From an uncultured Sulfitobacter sp. (lineage in GTDB: Bacteria > Pseudomonadota > Alphaproteobacteria > Rhodobacterales > Rhodobacteraceae), in assembly GCA_905182645.1 (NCBI GenBank), contig CAJJCJ010000005.1:62001-126000 (forward strand): a DNA stretch of 64,000 nucleotides. Direction: 5' to 3'. A model generated the notes under the pieces. It did no database searches, was not told where the DNA came from, and saw only the letters and a list, made by a program, of their open reading frames with translations. The translations under genes and the position numbers were made by a program. Of this stretch, positions 49,535-60,170 are shown in pieces; the stretch's first letter is position 1, and each line of letters begins with the position of its first letter.

Positions 49535-50155
49535 ATGAAAAATTTATATCTGATCGCGTTGGCTTCCGCCTTGTTAACGCTTTGCGCGCCCGTATTTGCA
49601 GAAAGCCCTGACATCATCATTGAACTGCCCGCCGCAGGGTCGGTTTCAACTGAGGAAGGTTTTAAGGCTTGGGGCCGTGCCTATGAGGTTACGTCACATA
49701 CTCGTTGTGCCAACTGCCATGTCGGCCCAAGCGAGTGGCCAATGTGGTCTGGTCAGGCCTATGGCAAAACACGGGTCCACGGGATGAACGTCATGGCAGG
49801 CGAAAGCCGGATTGGCGCAGAGACCATTCAGTGCAGCACGTGCCACGCCTACCGCGAGGGGACCAACGACATCCCACACGCCGCACCACAAGTCGCAATG
49901 AACTGGCAGCTGGTCCCGATCGAGGCAGATTGGTTTGGCAAATCATCGCGAGAGATTTGTACACAGTTGCGCGATCCTGCACGCAACGGTGGGCGCACGA
50001 TGATTGAATTGGCGGAACACCTGAACCACGACCTGATCCTGCATTGGGCGTGGAACCCGGGGGGCGCGCGCGAACCCGCACCTTATAGCTTGCAAGAACA
50101 CATTGATGATCTGTTAGTCTGTGGTATCGCTGGTTTCCCATGCGCAACCGACTGA
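49535..50155 (+). CDS. Exported diheme c-type cytochrome
   Basis: Signal peptide MKNLYLIALASALLTLCAPVFAES; CANCH and CSTCH; next to the molybdoenzyme remnant. Confidence 0.85.
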   Translation: MKNLYLIALASALLTLCAPVFAESPDIIIELPAAGSVSTEEGFKAWGRAYEVTSHTRCANCHVGPSEWPMWSGQAYGKTRVHGMNVMAGESRIGAETIQCSTCHAYREGTNDIPHAAPQVAMNWQLVPIEADWFGKSSREICTQLRDPARNGGRTMIELAEHLNHDLILHWAWNPGGAREPAPYSLQEHIDDLLVCGIAGFPCATD

Positions 50156-50212
50156 GCGTTTGCGCACGGATGAAGTGCATTTTAAGCGCAGGCAACATAT
50201 TAAGGAAAACGC

Positions 50213-50731
50213 ATGAACACCGACTACGACGAACTGTTCAATTTAATTAACCTTTGGGCGTCTCATTTTGGAAATAATGACGGTCGTATCGATCTCACGG
50301 TTGGTGGTGATTTGACGTCCTTTTGCACTGTCGATTGCGCGCTTACCGCACATGCCCCCTTGTGGCGAACCAAGCCCGGCACGGAGCGTGGAGTGCCGAT
50401 CGCAGACGTGCGTAAGATGCTATCCAATGGCCTGAGGTGGGTCAGAATTGATCGCCATGATATGCACATGGCAGTACATCCCACGAGCAATGCATTGTGT
50501 TTGCATTTCGTCGTGAAGGCGCGGCTTAAAGTTCTTCCGATTAATTTTATGACTGTGCCGGTGGCATTCGTGGTAACAACAGCAAATACACAAGAAGGTT
50601 TGCGTATTGATGCAGTCCATGAATGGTCGGCTAAAACCCCAGAGGATGCGCGCAAGATTCTGGTCGAACAATGCGGCTGGCTGACGTCAGTGACTTTCAG
50701 GCCATTCTTAGCATTCGGCGCAGTATCTTAA
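50213..50731 (+). CDS. Hypothetical protein, possibly SnoaL/NTF2-like fold
   Basis: 172 aa intact ORF with internal pattern WASHFGNNDGRIDL...DCALTAHAPLWR...; no family firmly recognised. Confidence 0.5.
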   Translation: MNTDYDELFNLINLWASHFGNNDGRIDLTVGGDLTSFCTVDCALTAHAPLWRTKPGTERGVPIADVRKMLSNGLRWVRIDRHDMHMAVHPTSNALCLHFVVKARLKVLPINFMTVPVAFVVTTANTQEGLRIDAVHEWSAKTPEDARKILVEQCGWLTSVTFRPFLAFGAVS

Positions 50732-51302
50732 CTTTATGCTGGATCGCCATAAAGTGCCAATTGAGTAGCAACGGACAGCGCACGGAGATTGAAACAAAAT
50801 CATTTTTAGCATCGCGGAGGCATCCCAAAGGAGGTGCAGGTGAATTACTCACATTCGATCTGAAGTCAAAATCAACGGTGTGGATGTGGAAGTATATGAA
50901 CCAGAGCCGTTGGCCGAAAGGTATTCTCGCCAGGGTCGTTCTTACCGAAAGTGCCATCGCTTCTAGCAATCACAAGGGTCATTTAATCCACGACTTGGCA
51001 ATTGAGCGTTTGTTCTTTTGGCGGCTCGGATGAATGACCGGACTGTCAGCGCTCTGCTGTAAAAAAATTATGCAGCTGCATTAAATCCTGTGCTGCGTGC
51101 GCTCCCAGCACAGCTTGCGAACTCACGGTTTGGGCTCCATGCCGACTTTTGCAGCGTCCGCGCTGTCTTCCAAAAACGGCCGCTTTTGAAAGGCAAAAGT
51201 TGCCATTGGTCGGAAGGTGCTTGGCGCAATGGATCGCGAACCTATTTATGTATCGCCATAGCCTCTCTTCCAAATCCCAAATATCAGGCGTAAGCCGTTC
51301 AC

Positions 51303-52532
51303 ATGAAAATAGTTCGTTTAGAAGATGCCTTGACGCTGCCGTTTTGGCGCCGTCCAATTGGCTTGCTGTTCATGATGGCGTTGGCGATGCCGATTGCGTT
51401 TAATACGTGGTCGGCGTTGCTTAATAACTTTGTGATCGAGGTTGCGGGGTTTGATGGGTCGGATATTGGTCTGCTGCATACTGTGCGCGAAATTCCGGGA
51501 TTTTTGGCGGTTGGTGTGATCGCGTTGATCATCTTTATCCGCGAGCAGGTGCTGGGGCTGGTGGCTTTGGTTATGCTTGGTGTGGCGACGGGGATTACTG
51601 CGTTTTTCCCGAGTATGACGGGGATTTTGACGCTGACTATGCTGTCGTCCATCGGGTTTCATTATTACGAGACGGTCAATCAATCGCTGCAATTGCAATG
51701 GATTGAAAAGGCCCGTGCGCCGCAGATGATTGGTTGGCTGATGGCCGCTGGGTCGGCTGTCACGTTTGTGGCTTATGTGCTGATCGTGATGACGTGGCAG
51801 GCGTTTGATCTGTCGTATGCCTTTGTTTATATGGTGTCGGGGGGCGCGACTGTCGCGATTGCGCTGTTTTGTTTGTTTGCCTATCCCCAGTTTGAAGCCC
51901 CGCATCCGCAGTTAAAGATGTTTGTGCTGCGCCGTCGGTATTGGCTGTATTATACCCTGCAATTCATGGCCGGTGCGCGTCGTCAGATTTTTGTCGTGTT
52001 TGCAGGGTTCATGATGGTCGAGAAGTTTGGCTTTGATGTGCATGAGATTACGTCGCTGTATTTGCTGACGCTGATGACGAATATTTTTGTCGCTCCTGTG
52101 ATTGGCCGTGTGGTTGGCGTGTTTGGTGAAAGGCGCGCGTTGTTGTTTGAATATGCTGGGCTGGTGTTGGTGTTTTCTGCTTATGGCGGCGTGTATTTCT
52201 TTGGCTGGGGTGTTGCGATTGCGGCGACGTTGTATGTGATTGATCATATCTTCTTTGCGTTGGCATTGGCGTTGAAGACGTATTTTCAGAAGATTGCTGA
52301 TCCCCAAGATATTGCCCCGACGGCGGCTGTTGCGTTTACAATCAACCATATCGCGGCGGTGTTTTTGCCGGTGTTGCTTGGGTTGTTGTGGTTGGTCAGC
52401 CCAGCGGCTGTGTTTGTGCTGGCGGCGGGGATGGCGTCGGTGTCTTTTGCATTGGCGCTGTTAATTCCGCGTCATCCGGCAAAGGGCCATGAGACCGTGT
52501 TTCAGTCCCGATTGGAAATAGCCGCAGAGTAG
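51303..52532 (+). CDS. MFS transporter
   Basis: 12-TM-like polytopic ORF (FDGSDIGLLHTVREIPGFLAVGVIALIIFI; DIAPTAAVAFTINHIAAVFLPVLLGLLW). Confidence 0.88.
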   Translation: MKIVRLEDALTLPFWRRPIGLLFMMALAMPIAFNTWSALLNNFVIEVAGFDGSDIGLLHTVREIPGFLAVGVIALIIFIREQVLGLVALVMLGVATGITAFFPSMTGILTLTMLSSIGFHYYETVNQSLQLQWIEKARAPQMIGWLMAAGSAVTFVAYVLIVMTWQAFDLSYAFVYMVSGGATVAIALFCLFAYPQFEAPHPQLKMFVLRRRYWLYYTLQFMAGARRQIFVVFAGFMMVEKFGFDVHEITSLYLLTLMTNIFVAPVIGRVVGVFGERRALLFEYAGLVLVFSAYGGVYFFGWGVAIAATLYVIDHIFFALALALKTYFQKIADPQDIAPTAAVAFTINHIAAVFLPVLLGLLWLVSPAAVFVLAAGMASVSFALALLIPRHPAKGHETVFQSRLEIAAE

Positions 52533-52616
52533 TCATTTCGCGGCTATGACCAATTGACCAATGCGGGGCGATTGCCTAGGCGAGGGGTGACCCCACCCTA
52601 TAAGGCGATTGCCCGC

Positions 52617-53489
52617 ATGCTTTCTTATTCCGCTTTGACCATTGCCCCGAACGAAGACGACGCCGCTGCGTTGTGCGAAGATCTTGAGGCGCTGATGCCG
52701 GAACCGACTGGCACGGGTATCTTTGAGATCGAAGACGGATCTGGTCTGTGGGAGGTCGGCGCATATTTCACCGATGCACCTGATGCCGCGGGTCTGGCGG
52801 TTTTGGCCATGATGCACGGTGTCAAAGATTTCCTAATTTCCGAAATTCCTGAGCAAGACTGGGTCAGTAAAGTGCGCCGCGAATTGTCGCCAGTCGAAGC
52901 TGGTCGGTTCTTTGTTTACGGCAGTCACGACGCGGACAAAATCCCTGACGGTTGCGTCCCACTGTTGATTGAGGCCGCGATGGCGTTTGGCACTGGACAC
53001 CACGGCACGACGCTTGGCTGTTTGCGCGCGTTTGATCGACTTTTGGACGACGGGTTCGCTGGCGACACGATAATTGACGTGGGCTGCGGCACCGCTGTTT
53101 TGGCGATGGCGGCCGCTGCTGTGTTGCCTGGAATCATACTGGCCAGTGACATTGATCCCGTGGCGGTCGAGGTGGCCGAGGCCAATGTGAACGCCAATGG
53201 ATTGGCTGGCCGCGTGAATTGCGTTGTGGCCGCAGGGTTCGATGCGCCAGCGTTAGAGGCCGAGGGCCCCTATGATCTGGTGTTCGCCAATATCCTGAAA
53301 GGGCCGCTGATCGGATTGGCCCCAGATATGGGCCGTGTGGTGAAAGCGGGCGGATACGTGATTCTGTCGGGAATTTTGAACGAGCAAGCTGATGACGTAA
53401 TTGCCGTTTATTGCGCAAATGGGTTCAATCTATTGAATCGCGATAGTATTGTTGACTGGACGACGCTGACGTTTGGCACGGTAGCCTAA
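52617..53489 (+). CDS. prmA: Ribosomal protein L11 methyltransferase
   Basis: IEAAMAFGTGHHGTTLGCL; IIDVGCGTAVLAMAAA; DLVFANILKGPLIGLAPDM. Confidence 0.93.
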   Translation: MLSYSALTIAPNEDDAAALCEDLEALMPEPTGTGIFEIEDGSGLWEVGAYFTDAPDAAGLAVLAMMHGVKDFLISEIPEQDWVSKVRRELSPVEAGRFFVYGSHDADKIPDGCVPLLIEAAMAFGTGHHGTTLGCLRAFDRLLDDGFAGDTIIDVGCGTAVLAMAAAAVLPGIILASDIDPVAVEVAEANVNANGLAGRVNCVVAAGFDAPALEAEGPYDLVFANILKGPLIGLAPDMGRVVKAGGYVILSGILNEQADDVIAVYCANGFNLLNRDSIVDWTTLTFGTVA

Positions 53490-53520
53490 ATACGCTTAAT
53501 TTTGTGTTATTTTGAGTGGC

Positions 53521-53946
53521 ATGCCTTATTTCAGCCACATTCCAGCGCGATTTTGGAATCAAGCGTGGGGGCGCTTGTTTGGAATTATGACTATGACTAT
53601 GTCTTTGGTATCTGCTTCTTTTGAACGCCGCTTGAGTTACATTGTGCGCCGCCAGCGCAAGCTGCTGAGCCGCGGTGCGAGGTGTAAAGTCACCGATACG
53701 GGTCTTATCGTTGCAACGCTGCGCATGTATATGCCGAAATTTCCGATCAAAACCGCGATCAAGCTGATCGTATGGGCGTTCCTTTTCAAGGCCTATGTCT
53801 ATGCCTACTTGGGGCACGCCGAATATGCCAGCTGTGTCGCTGCGTTATCCGGCCCCTCGATTGTGGGACAAGCGGGTGCTTGGATTTTGCAGCCCGAGCT
53901 CGCGACTGTTTTGGTAGCAGATGTTTTCAAAAGTCTGGGCGCTTAA
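53521..53946 (+). CDS. Conserved hypothetical protein
   Basis: Intact 141 aa ORF (MPYFSHIPARFWNQAWG...), followed by a strong terminator; family not identified. Confidence 0.55.
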   Translation: MPYFSHIPARFWNQAWGRLFGIMTMTMSLVSASFERRLSYIVRRQRKLLSRGARCKVTDTGLIVATLRMYMPKFPIKTAIKLIVWAFLFKAYVYAYLGHAEYASCVAALSGPSIVGQAGAWILQPELATVLVADVFKSLGA

Positions 53947-53961
53947 AATTTAGGTTTTCAC

Positions 53962-54004
53962 AAAAAAAGGCCGCGTCCCAATTGCTTGGGCGCGGCCTTT
54001 TTTG
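53962..54004 (+). terminator. Rho-independent terminator
   Basis: AAAAAAAGGCCGCGTCCCAATTGCTTGGGCGCGGCCTTTTTT; A- and T-flanks suggest bidirectional use with the minus-strand DUF1127 gene. Confidence 0.88.
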
Positions 54005-54025
54005 TTGTTTGCTATCCTTAACGGA

Positions 54026-54235
54026 TTAGCGTGTTTTGCGTGCCGTAATCAGGTCGATGTCAGCGAAGGACAGACCGATGTCTTCGAGTTCGCGGGCAGT
54101 AAGCTGGCCCAAAGAATTACGTGTGATGCGTGCATCGTTCCAGGCGGAAAATGAACCGAATGTATTTGCAACAAAATTTGTGATGCGTCCTGCAGAGAGG
54201 ACAGCGACGGGGGAGGTGGTGTCAAAAGCAGCCAT
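54026..54235 (-). CDS. DUF1127 small protein
   Basis: 69 aa; C-terminal ITRNSLGQLTARELEDIGLSFADIDLITARKTR is a DUF1127 (YjiS-like) domain. Confidence 0.85.
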   Translation of the reverse strand: MAAFDTTSPVAVLSAGRITNFVANTFGSFSAWNDARITRNSLGQLTARELEDIGLSFADIDLITARKTR

Positions 54236-54553
54236 TGGCTCATTCCTTAGGTTTGCTGCGTTTGCAGCGTTGATTTCATAATCCGCACGTAGACCCGCGA
54301 TTCCATTTCCTCCAGTGCTGTTTTTGCATGTCTCATATGCGTTTTCAGAATGCCTAATAATTAACCATATAAATCCGCATAACCCTTGTTTTTATGACTG
54401 ATAGGCGTCGCTTTCAAACCCGATTTTGACGCAATTGAACCACTATGTGTATGCAGTATTTTCGCCACAGGGTAATCCCTGCTTGGTTTATGTTCGCGTT
54501 TTGTGCTAAAAATCTCGTAACTTGATAATAAAAACAAAACTATGGGGTTGCAG

Positions 54554-55063
54554 ATGCGTGTTTTGGGAATCGATCCGGGGTTGCGGAATATGGGTTGGGG
54601 CGTGATTGACGTGAACGGATCACGCATTTCGCATGTTGCCAATGGTGTGTGTACGTCGCTGGGATCCGATGATTTGGGTGTCCGTCTGGCGTCGTTGCAT
54701 TTTCAGCTGACCCAAGTGTTTGCGACCTATTCCCCCGATACTGCCGCTGTGGAGCAAACGTTTGTCAACAAAGACGGTGCGGGGACCCTAAAGCTGGGTC
54801 AGGCCCGCGGTATTGCCATGTTGGTTCCTGCGCAGGCTGGATTGCCGATTGGTGAATATTATCCCAATGCGATAAAGAAAGCCGTCGTGGGTGTTGGTCA
54901 TGCCGATAAGCGTCAGATTGATCATATGGTTCGTTTGCAATTGCCTGGTGTTGAGCTGGCTGGACCTGACGCCGCTGACGCGCTGGCCATTGCGATCTGC
55001 CATGCGCATCATGCTCAATCTGCGGGCCGGTTGTCCGCTGCTTTAGCAAAGGCATCCGCATGA
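54554..55063 (+). CDS. ruvC: Crossover junction endodeoxyribonuclease RuvC
   Basis: [58 protein letters not shown]. Confidence 0.97.
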   Translation: MRVLGIDPGLRNMGWGVIDVNGSRISHVANGVCTSLGSDDLGVRLASLHFQLTQVFATYSPDTAAVEQTFVNKDGAGTLKLGQARGIAMLVPAQAGLPIGEYYPNAIKKAVVGVGHADKRQIDHMVRLQLPGVELAGPDAADALAIAICHAHHAQSAGRLSAALAKASA

Positions 55064-55710
55064 TTGGCAAGATCGCAGGCATTTTGGAATATCGCAGCAC
55101 GGATCACGTGCTGATTGATGTGCGTGGCATTGGCTATTTGGTTTATGTGTCCAACCGCGTGATGGTGAGCCTGCCAAGCAATGGTGAACCTGTCGCGCTA
55201 TATACTGATCTGCTGGTCCGCGAGGATAATTTGCAGTTGTTCGGGTTTGCGACGTTGGTGGAAAAGGAATGGCATCGTTTGTTGATGTCGGTTCAAGGTA
55301 TTGGCGCAAAGGCGTCGCTCGCAATTTTGGGCGCGCTTGGTGCTGATGGTGTGAGCCGTGCGATTGCGCTGGGCGATTGGAATGCGCTGGCCAAGGCCAA
55401 GGGTGTTGGTCCCAAGACGGCGCAGCGCGTTGCGATTGAACTGAAAGACAAGGCGCCGGGTGTGATGGCGATGGGCGGCACTGTCGCCGAGGCGATGGGT
55501 GATGAGGTCATTGAGGCCGCACCAAAGCGCCGCTCGCCTGTCCCCAAGGCAAATCCTGCACAGTCTGAGACATTGTCGGCACTCGCCAATCTTGGTTATG
55601 CCCCTGGTGATGCGGCGGGTGCTGTGGCGCAGGCGGCGGGCGCTGATCCTGATGCGGATACGTCTGCGTTGATCCGTGCGGCCTTGAAGCTGCTGGCCCC
55701 AAAGGGGTAG
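55060..55710 (+). CDS. ruvA: Holliday junction branch migration protein RuvA
   Basis: [62 protein letters not shown]. Confidence 0.97.
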   Translation: MIGKIAGILEYRSTDHVLIDVRGIGYLVYVSNRVMVSLPSNGEPVALYTDLLVREDNLQLFGFATLVEKEWHRLLMSVQGIGAKASLAILGALGADGVSRAIALGDWNALAKAKGVGPKTAQRVAIELKDKAPGVMAMGGTVAEAMGDEVIEAAPKRRSPVPKANPAQSETLSALANLGYAPGDAAGAVAQAAGADPDADTSALIRAALKLLAPKG

Positions 55711-55719
55711 GGGTGAATT

Positions 55720-56742
55720 GTGACTGATGATGACCCCTCCGTGCGCCCAGAGCGCCAAGCCGAAGATGTCGACCGCGCGCTGCGTCCGCAGACGCTGGAT
55801 GAATTTATTGGTCAGCGCGAGGCCCGCGCGAACCTGAAGGTCTTTATCGAGAGCGCCAAGATACGCGGCGAGGCGATGGATCATGCGTTGTTTCATGGCC
55901 CTCCCGGTTTGGGTAAAACCACGCTGGCGCAGATTATGGCCCGCGAGCTGGGAGTGAATTTTCGCATGACGTCTGGTCCTGTGTTGGCCAAGGCAGGTGA
56001 TCTGGCCGCGATCCTGACCAATCTTGAGGCCCGTGATGTGTTGTTCATCGACGAAATTCACCGGCTTAATCCGGCGGTGGAAGAAGTGCTGTATCCGGCG
56101 CTTGAAGATTTTGAGCTGGATTTGGTGATTGGCGAAGGGCCTGCGGCGCGCACTGTGCGCATTGAATTGCAGCCGTTTACGCTTGTTGGGGCCACGACCC
56201 GCATGGGGCTTTTGACGACGCCGCTGCGTGACCGATTTGGCATTCCAACGCGGCTGGAGTTTTACACTGAGGACGAATTGCACGAGATTGTCACGCGCGG
56301 TGCCCGTCTAATGGGTGCCCCTGCTGAAGATTTGGGTGCCCGCGAGATTGCCAAGCGCGCCCGTGGCACCCCGCGTATTGCAGGCCGTTTGCTGCGCCGT
56401 GTCGTGGATTTTGCTGTCGTTGAAGGCAACGGTAAAGTGACCCGCGAAATTGCTGATAGCGCGCTGACCCGTTTGGGCGTGGATCATCTTGGGCTTGATA
56501 GTGCGGATCGTCGGTATTTGCGGCTTGTGGCCGAAAGCTATGGTGGTGGCCCTGTTGGCATTGAAACCATGTCGGCGGCCCTGTCTGAAAGCCGCGATAG
56601 TCTGGAAGAAGTGATCGAGCCGTATTTATTGCAAAAGGGTTTGATCCAGCGCACCCCGCGTGGGCGTATGTTGGCGCAGGCGGCGTGGACCCATTTGGGC
56701 TTGGATGCGCCGCGATCAAAAACGGATTTATTTGATGACTGA
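55720..56742 (+). CDS. ruvB: Holliday junction helicase RuvB
   Basis: GTG start; [51 protein letters not shown]. Confidence 0.98.
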   Translation: MTDDDPSVRPERQAEDVDRALRPQTLDEFIGQREARANLKVFIESAKIRGEAMDHALFHGPPGLGKTTLAQIMARELGVNFRMTSGPVLAKAGDLAAILTNLEARDVLFIDEIHRLNPAVEEVLYPALEDFELDLVIGEGPAARTVRIELQPFTLVGATTRMGLLTTPLRDRFGIPTRLEFYTEDELHEIVTRGARLMGAPAEDLGAREIAKRARGTPRIAGRLLRRVVDFAVVEGNGKVTREIADSALTRLGVDHLGLDSADRRYLRLVAESYGGGPVGIETMSAALSESRDSLEEVIEPYLLQKGLIQRTPRGRMLAQAAWTHLGLDAPRSKTDLFDD

Positions 56743-57349
56743 CCAAATGCTGAATGTTGAACCGTTTTTCACCCGCTCTGATGGCGCATATGTTTTTGCG
56801 CGTTGGGGCCGCCCGATTGTGCCTGTTGTGTTTGGTGTTGATGCACCGACGTTGTCGGTTTTTAAGGCCGCGATTGAGGCGATCGTGGTTGCTGCTGACC
56901 ATAAGATGGATGAGCTGGATACTGAGCTAGGTGCCAACCTGATGATGTTTTTCTGCAAGGATTGGTCCGAGCTGTTAGATGTGTCGCATCTTGATCAAAT
57001 GATCCCAGAGATTGCCCCTCTGATCGCGAAGTTGCAGGCGGGCGATGCCAATCAATACCGTCTTTTTCGGTTTGACGCGCAGGGTGCGATTAATGCCTGT
57101 TTTGTGTTCTTGCGGATGGACGCGCATCTTGCAGAAGCGTCTGCTGATACGCTTGCGTTGTCGCAGGCTGCTCAGATGATATTGCTTTGGTCGGACACCG
57201 CGCCGTCCCTGTTGGGGGAAATCAACGGGATGACGGTGTTGCGCCCTGAAATTGCTGGCGTGATCCGTGCGGCCTATGATCCGGTGATGCCAAGCGTTGC
57301 GCATGATCCAAGCCATGCGTTGCGCCTGTCTGCGCGAGTATCGCTATGA
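56735..57349 (+). CDS. Conserved hypothetical protein between ruvB and ybgC
   Basis: 204 aa intact ORF overlapping ruvB by 8 nt and ybgC by 4 nt, so probably translated. Confidence 0.75.
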   Translation: MTDQMLNVEPFFTRSDGAYVFARWGRPIVPVVFGVDAPTLSVFKAAIEAIVVAADHKMDELDTELGANLMMFFCKDWSELLDVSHLDQMIPEIAPLIAKLQAGDANQYRLFRFDAQGAINACFVFLRMDAHLAEASADTLALSQAAQMILLWSDTAPSLLGEINGMTVLRPEIAGVIRAAYDPVMPSVAHDPSHALRLSARVSL

Positions 57350-57726
57350 CCCATGAGTTTCCCGTGCGCGTCTATTATGAAGACACTGATTTGGCGGGCA
57401 TTGTGTATTATGCCAACTATCTCAAGTTCATCGAGCGCGGCCGCAGTGAATGGGTCCGTGGGTTGGGTGTTGATCAGGTGGCCATGAAAGCCAGTGGCGT
57501 TGTTTTCGCTGTCCGCCGAGTGGAGGCTGATTATTTCATGCCTGCGCGGTATGACGATGCACTGGTTATTGAAACGCGTGTCGAAAAGCTGACGGGTGCT
57601 CGACTGGTCGTGCGCCAAGGTGTGATGCGCGGTGCGGACCTGTTGTTTGAGGCGCTAGTGACCATCGTTGCCATTGATCAAAACGGCAAGCCTGCGCGGC
57701 TTCCGGCGAACATCCGCGCAACCTGA
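57346..57726 (+). CDS. ybgC: Tol-Pal associated acyl-CoA thioesterase YbgC
   Basis: RVYYEDTDLAGIVYYANYLKFIERGRSEWVRGLG (4HBT hot-dog motif). Confidence 0.95.
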   Translation: MTHEFPVRVYYEDTDLAGIVYYANYLKFIERGRSEWVRGLGVDQVAMKASGVVFAVRRVEADYFMPARYDDALVIETRVEKLTGARLVVRQGVMRGADLLFEALVTIVAIDQNGKPARLPANIRAT

Positions 57727-57836
57727 CGCGGTTTTGTGATCAAGCTCTGTGCGGTTGCGTTGGATTTATCGTGCGACCTTGTATATGATGTTCGTAATCA
57801 GAGCCCAAATAGGGCCGCAAAACCAAGAGCAGGTAC

Positions 57837-58511
57837 ATGGAAGCAGCAACAGATTTCACAATGTGGGCGTTATTCGCGCGCGCAACAATTACCGTAAAAA
57901 TCGTTATGATTATGTTGATGGCCGCATCCGTTTGGTGCTGGGCCGTGATTATCGACAAGATCAGGCAATATCGCCGCGCCCGCGCGGAGGCAGATGTATT
58001 TGACCAGTTGTTCTGGTCGGGGGATCCGTTGGATGCCTTGTTTGACAAAATTGGCACCAGTCCCACAGGTCAGAGCCAAAAGATTTTTGCCGCTGGCATG
58101 CTGGAATGGCGCAGGTCGCACCGCCAAGATGGTGGCTTGATCGCAGGTGCACAGGCCCGCATTGACCGATCCATGGATGTTGCTATTGCCAAAGAGGTTG
58201 GTCGTTTGCAAAAGGGGTTGCCTGTGTTGGCGACCGTTGGATCGACGGCCCCGTTTGTGGGGCTGTTTGGTACCGTCTGGGGCATCATGAACGCGTTCAT
58301 TGAGATTGCCGAACAGCAGAATACCAATTTGGCTGTTGTGGCCCCGGGTATTGCCGAGGCTTTGTTGGCGACAGGTTTGGGTCTGTTGGCCGCGATCCCT
58401 GCGGTTATTTTCTATAATAAGCTGTCCGCAGATAGTGACCGCATTGTTGCGGGTTACGAGGCGTTTGCTGACGAGTTTGCCACCATCCTTAGCCGTCAGT
58501 TGGACAGTTAA
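57837..58511 (+). CDS. tolQ: Tol-Pal system protein TolQ
   Basis: ExbB/TolQ domain: GLFGTVWGIMNAFIEIAEQQNTNLAVVAPGIAEALLATGLGLLAAIPAVIFYN. Confidence 0.96.
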   Translation: MEAATDFTMWALFARATITVKIVMIMLMAASVWCWAVIIDKIRQYRRARAEADVFDQLFWSGDPLDALFDKIGTSPTGQSQKIFAAGMLEWRRSHRQDGGLIAGAQARIDRSMDVAIAKEVGRLQKGLPVLATVGSTAPFVGLFGTVWGIMNAFIEIAEQQNTNLAVVAPGIAEALLATGLGLLAAIPAVIFYNKLSADSDRIVAGYEAFADEFATILSRQLDS

Positions 58512-58985
58512 ATGGGCGGCGGTGTTATTCAGTCCGAAAGCGGTGGCGGTCGCCGTCGTAGGGGCCGCCGTCGGTCTGCGCCGATGGCCGAGATCAACAT
58601 CACGCCGTTTGTTGATGTCATGCTGGTTTTGCTGATTATCTTCATGGTCGCTGCGCCTTTGTCGGTTGTCGGTGTGCCTGTGGAATTGCCTAAGACGGCG
58701 GCGAATGCGCTACCTTCGGATCAAGAAGAGCCGTTGACGGTGACGATTACGGCGGCGGGTGAGATTATGATCCAGAACACAGTGACTGCGTCTGGTGACT
58801 TTGTCGGTAAGCTGGCTGCGATTGCCGCGGAACGGACGTCAGACCGGATATTCTTGCGCGCTGATGGTGCCAATGAATGGAATACTGTGGCTGAGGTTAT
58901 GGGTGCGTTGAATGCTGGTGGGTTTTCTAACATTGGTTTGGTGACAGACATCGGTGGCCCCGCGTTAAACGGGTCGGACGGCTGA
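58512..58985 (+). CDS. tolR: Tol-Pal system protein TolR
   Basis: MAEINITPFVDVMLVLLIIFMVAAPL. Confidence 0.96.
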   Translation: MGGGVIQSESGGGRRRRGRRRSAPMAEINITPFVDVMLVLLIIFMVAAPLSVVGVPVELPKTAANALPSDQEEPLTVTITAAGEIMIQNTVTASGDFVGKLAAIAAERTSDRIFLRADGANEWNTVAEVMGALNAGGFSNIGLVTDIGGPALNGSDG

Positions 58986-58989
58986 TTGC

Positions 58990-60072
58990 ATGCGCAGCGC
59001 CGGAACTTATATCTCTGGGATTGGCCACGTCGTGCTGATTGGCTGGCTCATTTCGGGATGGGGATTTTCCAGTGAGCCGTTGCCGTTTGAGGTGGCCGAA
59101 GTGTCTGTTGTGTCCAGCGAAGAATTTGCCGCTATGGTCGCCGCGACCACGCCGCAACCTGATGCGGCCAATCCAACGGCGCCTGCCCAACCCCAGATCG
59201 AAGATGCGCCTGTACCGATCGAGCCGGAGACTGCGCCGCAAGTTGTTCCAACCCCGGAACCTGCAGTGCAACCTGACGCGGACACTCCGCCGCCTGAGGC
59301 CCCTGAGCCGCCAGCGCCGCAGTCTGATGTGGCTGATGTTGCCCCTGAGCCACCCAAGCCGCCTGCAGTTGAGGCCGCCCCTGATGTGATTGAAAGCCCG
59401 CGTCCGCAGCCGCGCCCTGCGCCGCGTGTGGCCCCCGTGGCTGTCGCCCCGCCAGCGCCAGAGGCGGACGTGGCTGACATTGTGCGCGATGCTGTGGTGC
59501 CTGATGACAGTGCGGCGGCCGAGGTGGTGGAGCCAGCCCAGACCCCAACTGCCCCCGAGGAAGCCGCGACCGAGATTGTGATTGAGGATGCGACCCCGTC
59601 TGGTGCGGTGACCACATCGGCCCGTCCGAAAACCCGTCCGAACCGCCCTGCGCCAGCGCCACCGAGTGAGACAACGAGTGCGAGCGATGATGCGGCCGTT
59701 GCGGCGGCCTTGGCGGCTGCACTGGCGGCGACCGCGCCTGATTTGCCTGCTGGTCCACCGATGACTGGGTCAGAGACTGAAGGATTTCGCCTAGCTATTG
59801 GCGAGTGCTGGGTCGTTGATACTGGCGGGCGGTCAGCAAATGTGAAAGTCACAGTTGCATTCAGTCTTGACCGGTCCGGAAAAGTTGCAGGTGATGTCAG
59901 GCAGGTTACTGCGGAAGGTGGCGAGCAAGCCGCCGTTGATACCGCGTTTCGTGCGGCACGGACCGCCATTTTGCGCTGTGGTGCATCGGGGTATGACTTG
60001 CCGGCGGATAAATATGACCAATGGCGCGAAGTTGAAATTACGTTTGATCCTTCGGGAATGCGGCTCCGGTAG
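58990..60072 (+). CDS. tolA: Tol-Pal system protein TolA-like
   Basis: N-terminal TM, long Pro/Ala/Glu-rich linker, C-terminal domain ([23 protein letters not shown]); between tolR and tolB. Confidence 0.88.
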   Translation: MRSAGTYISGIGHVVLIGWLISGWGFSSEPLPFEVAEVSVVSSEEFAAMVAATTPQPDAANPTAPAQPQIEDAPVPIEPETAPQVVPTPEPAVQPDADTPPPEAPEPPAPQSDVADVAPEPPKPPAVEAAPDVIESPRPQPRPAPRVAPVAVAPPAPEADVADIVRDAVVPDDSAAAEVVEPAQTPTAPEEAATEIVIEDATPSGAVTTSARPKTRPNRPAPAPPSETTSASDDAAVAAALAAALAATAPDLPAGPPMTGSETEGFRLAIGECWVVDTGGRSANVKVTVAFSLDRSGKVAGDVRQVTAEGGEQAAVDTAFRAARTAILRCGASGYDLPADKYDQWREVEITFDPSGMRLR

Positions 60073-60170
60073 GCGGTTGTGCGCGTAGGGGGCGTGTTTT
60101 CCCCTTATGTGTGTGCCATAAGATATTAGCAAAGACGGGCCAAGACCCGTGGCGAGAATTGAGGCGAATG

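Noticed and set aside
55198-56283. 361-aa minus-strand ORF opposite ruvA/ruvB
   Set aside because: Lies fully antisense to strongly identified ruvA and ruvB; composition (Arg/His/Gln-rich) is typical of a shadow ORF in GC-rich DNA.
59130-59740. Low-complexity region as a repeat array
   Set aside because: It is the Pro/Ala/Glu-rich linker of TolA, normal for the family.
59007-59969. 320-aa minus-strand Gly/Ser/Ala-rich ORF opposite tolA
   Set aside because: Mirror of the TolA Pro/Ala linker codons; low-complexity shadow ORF.
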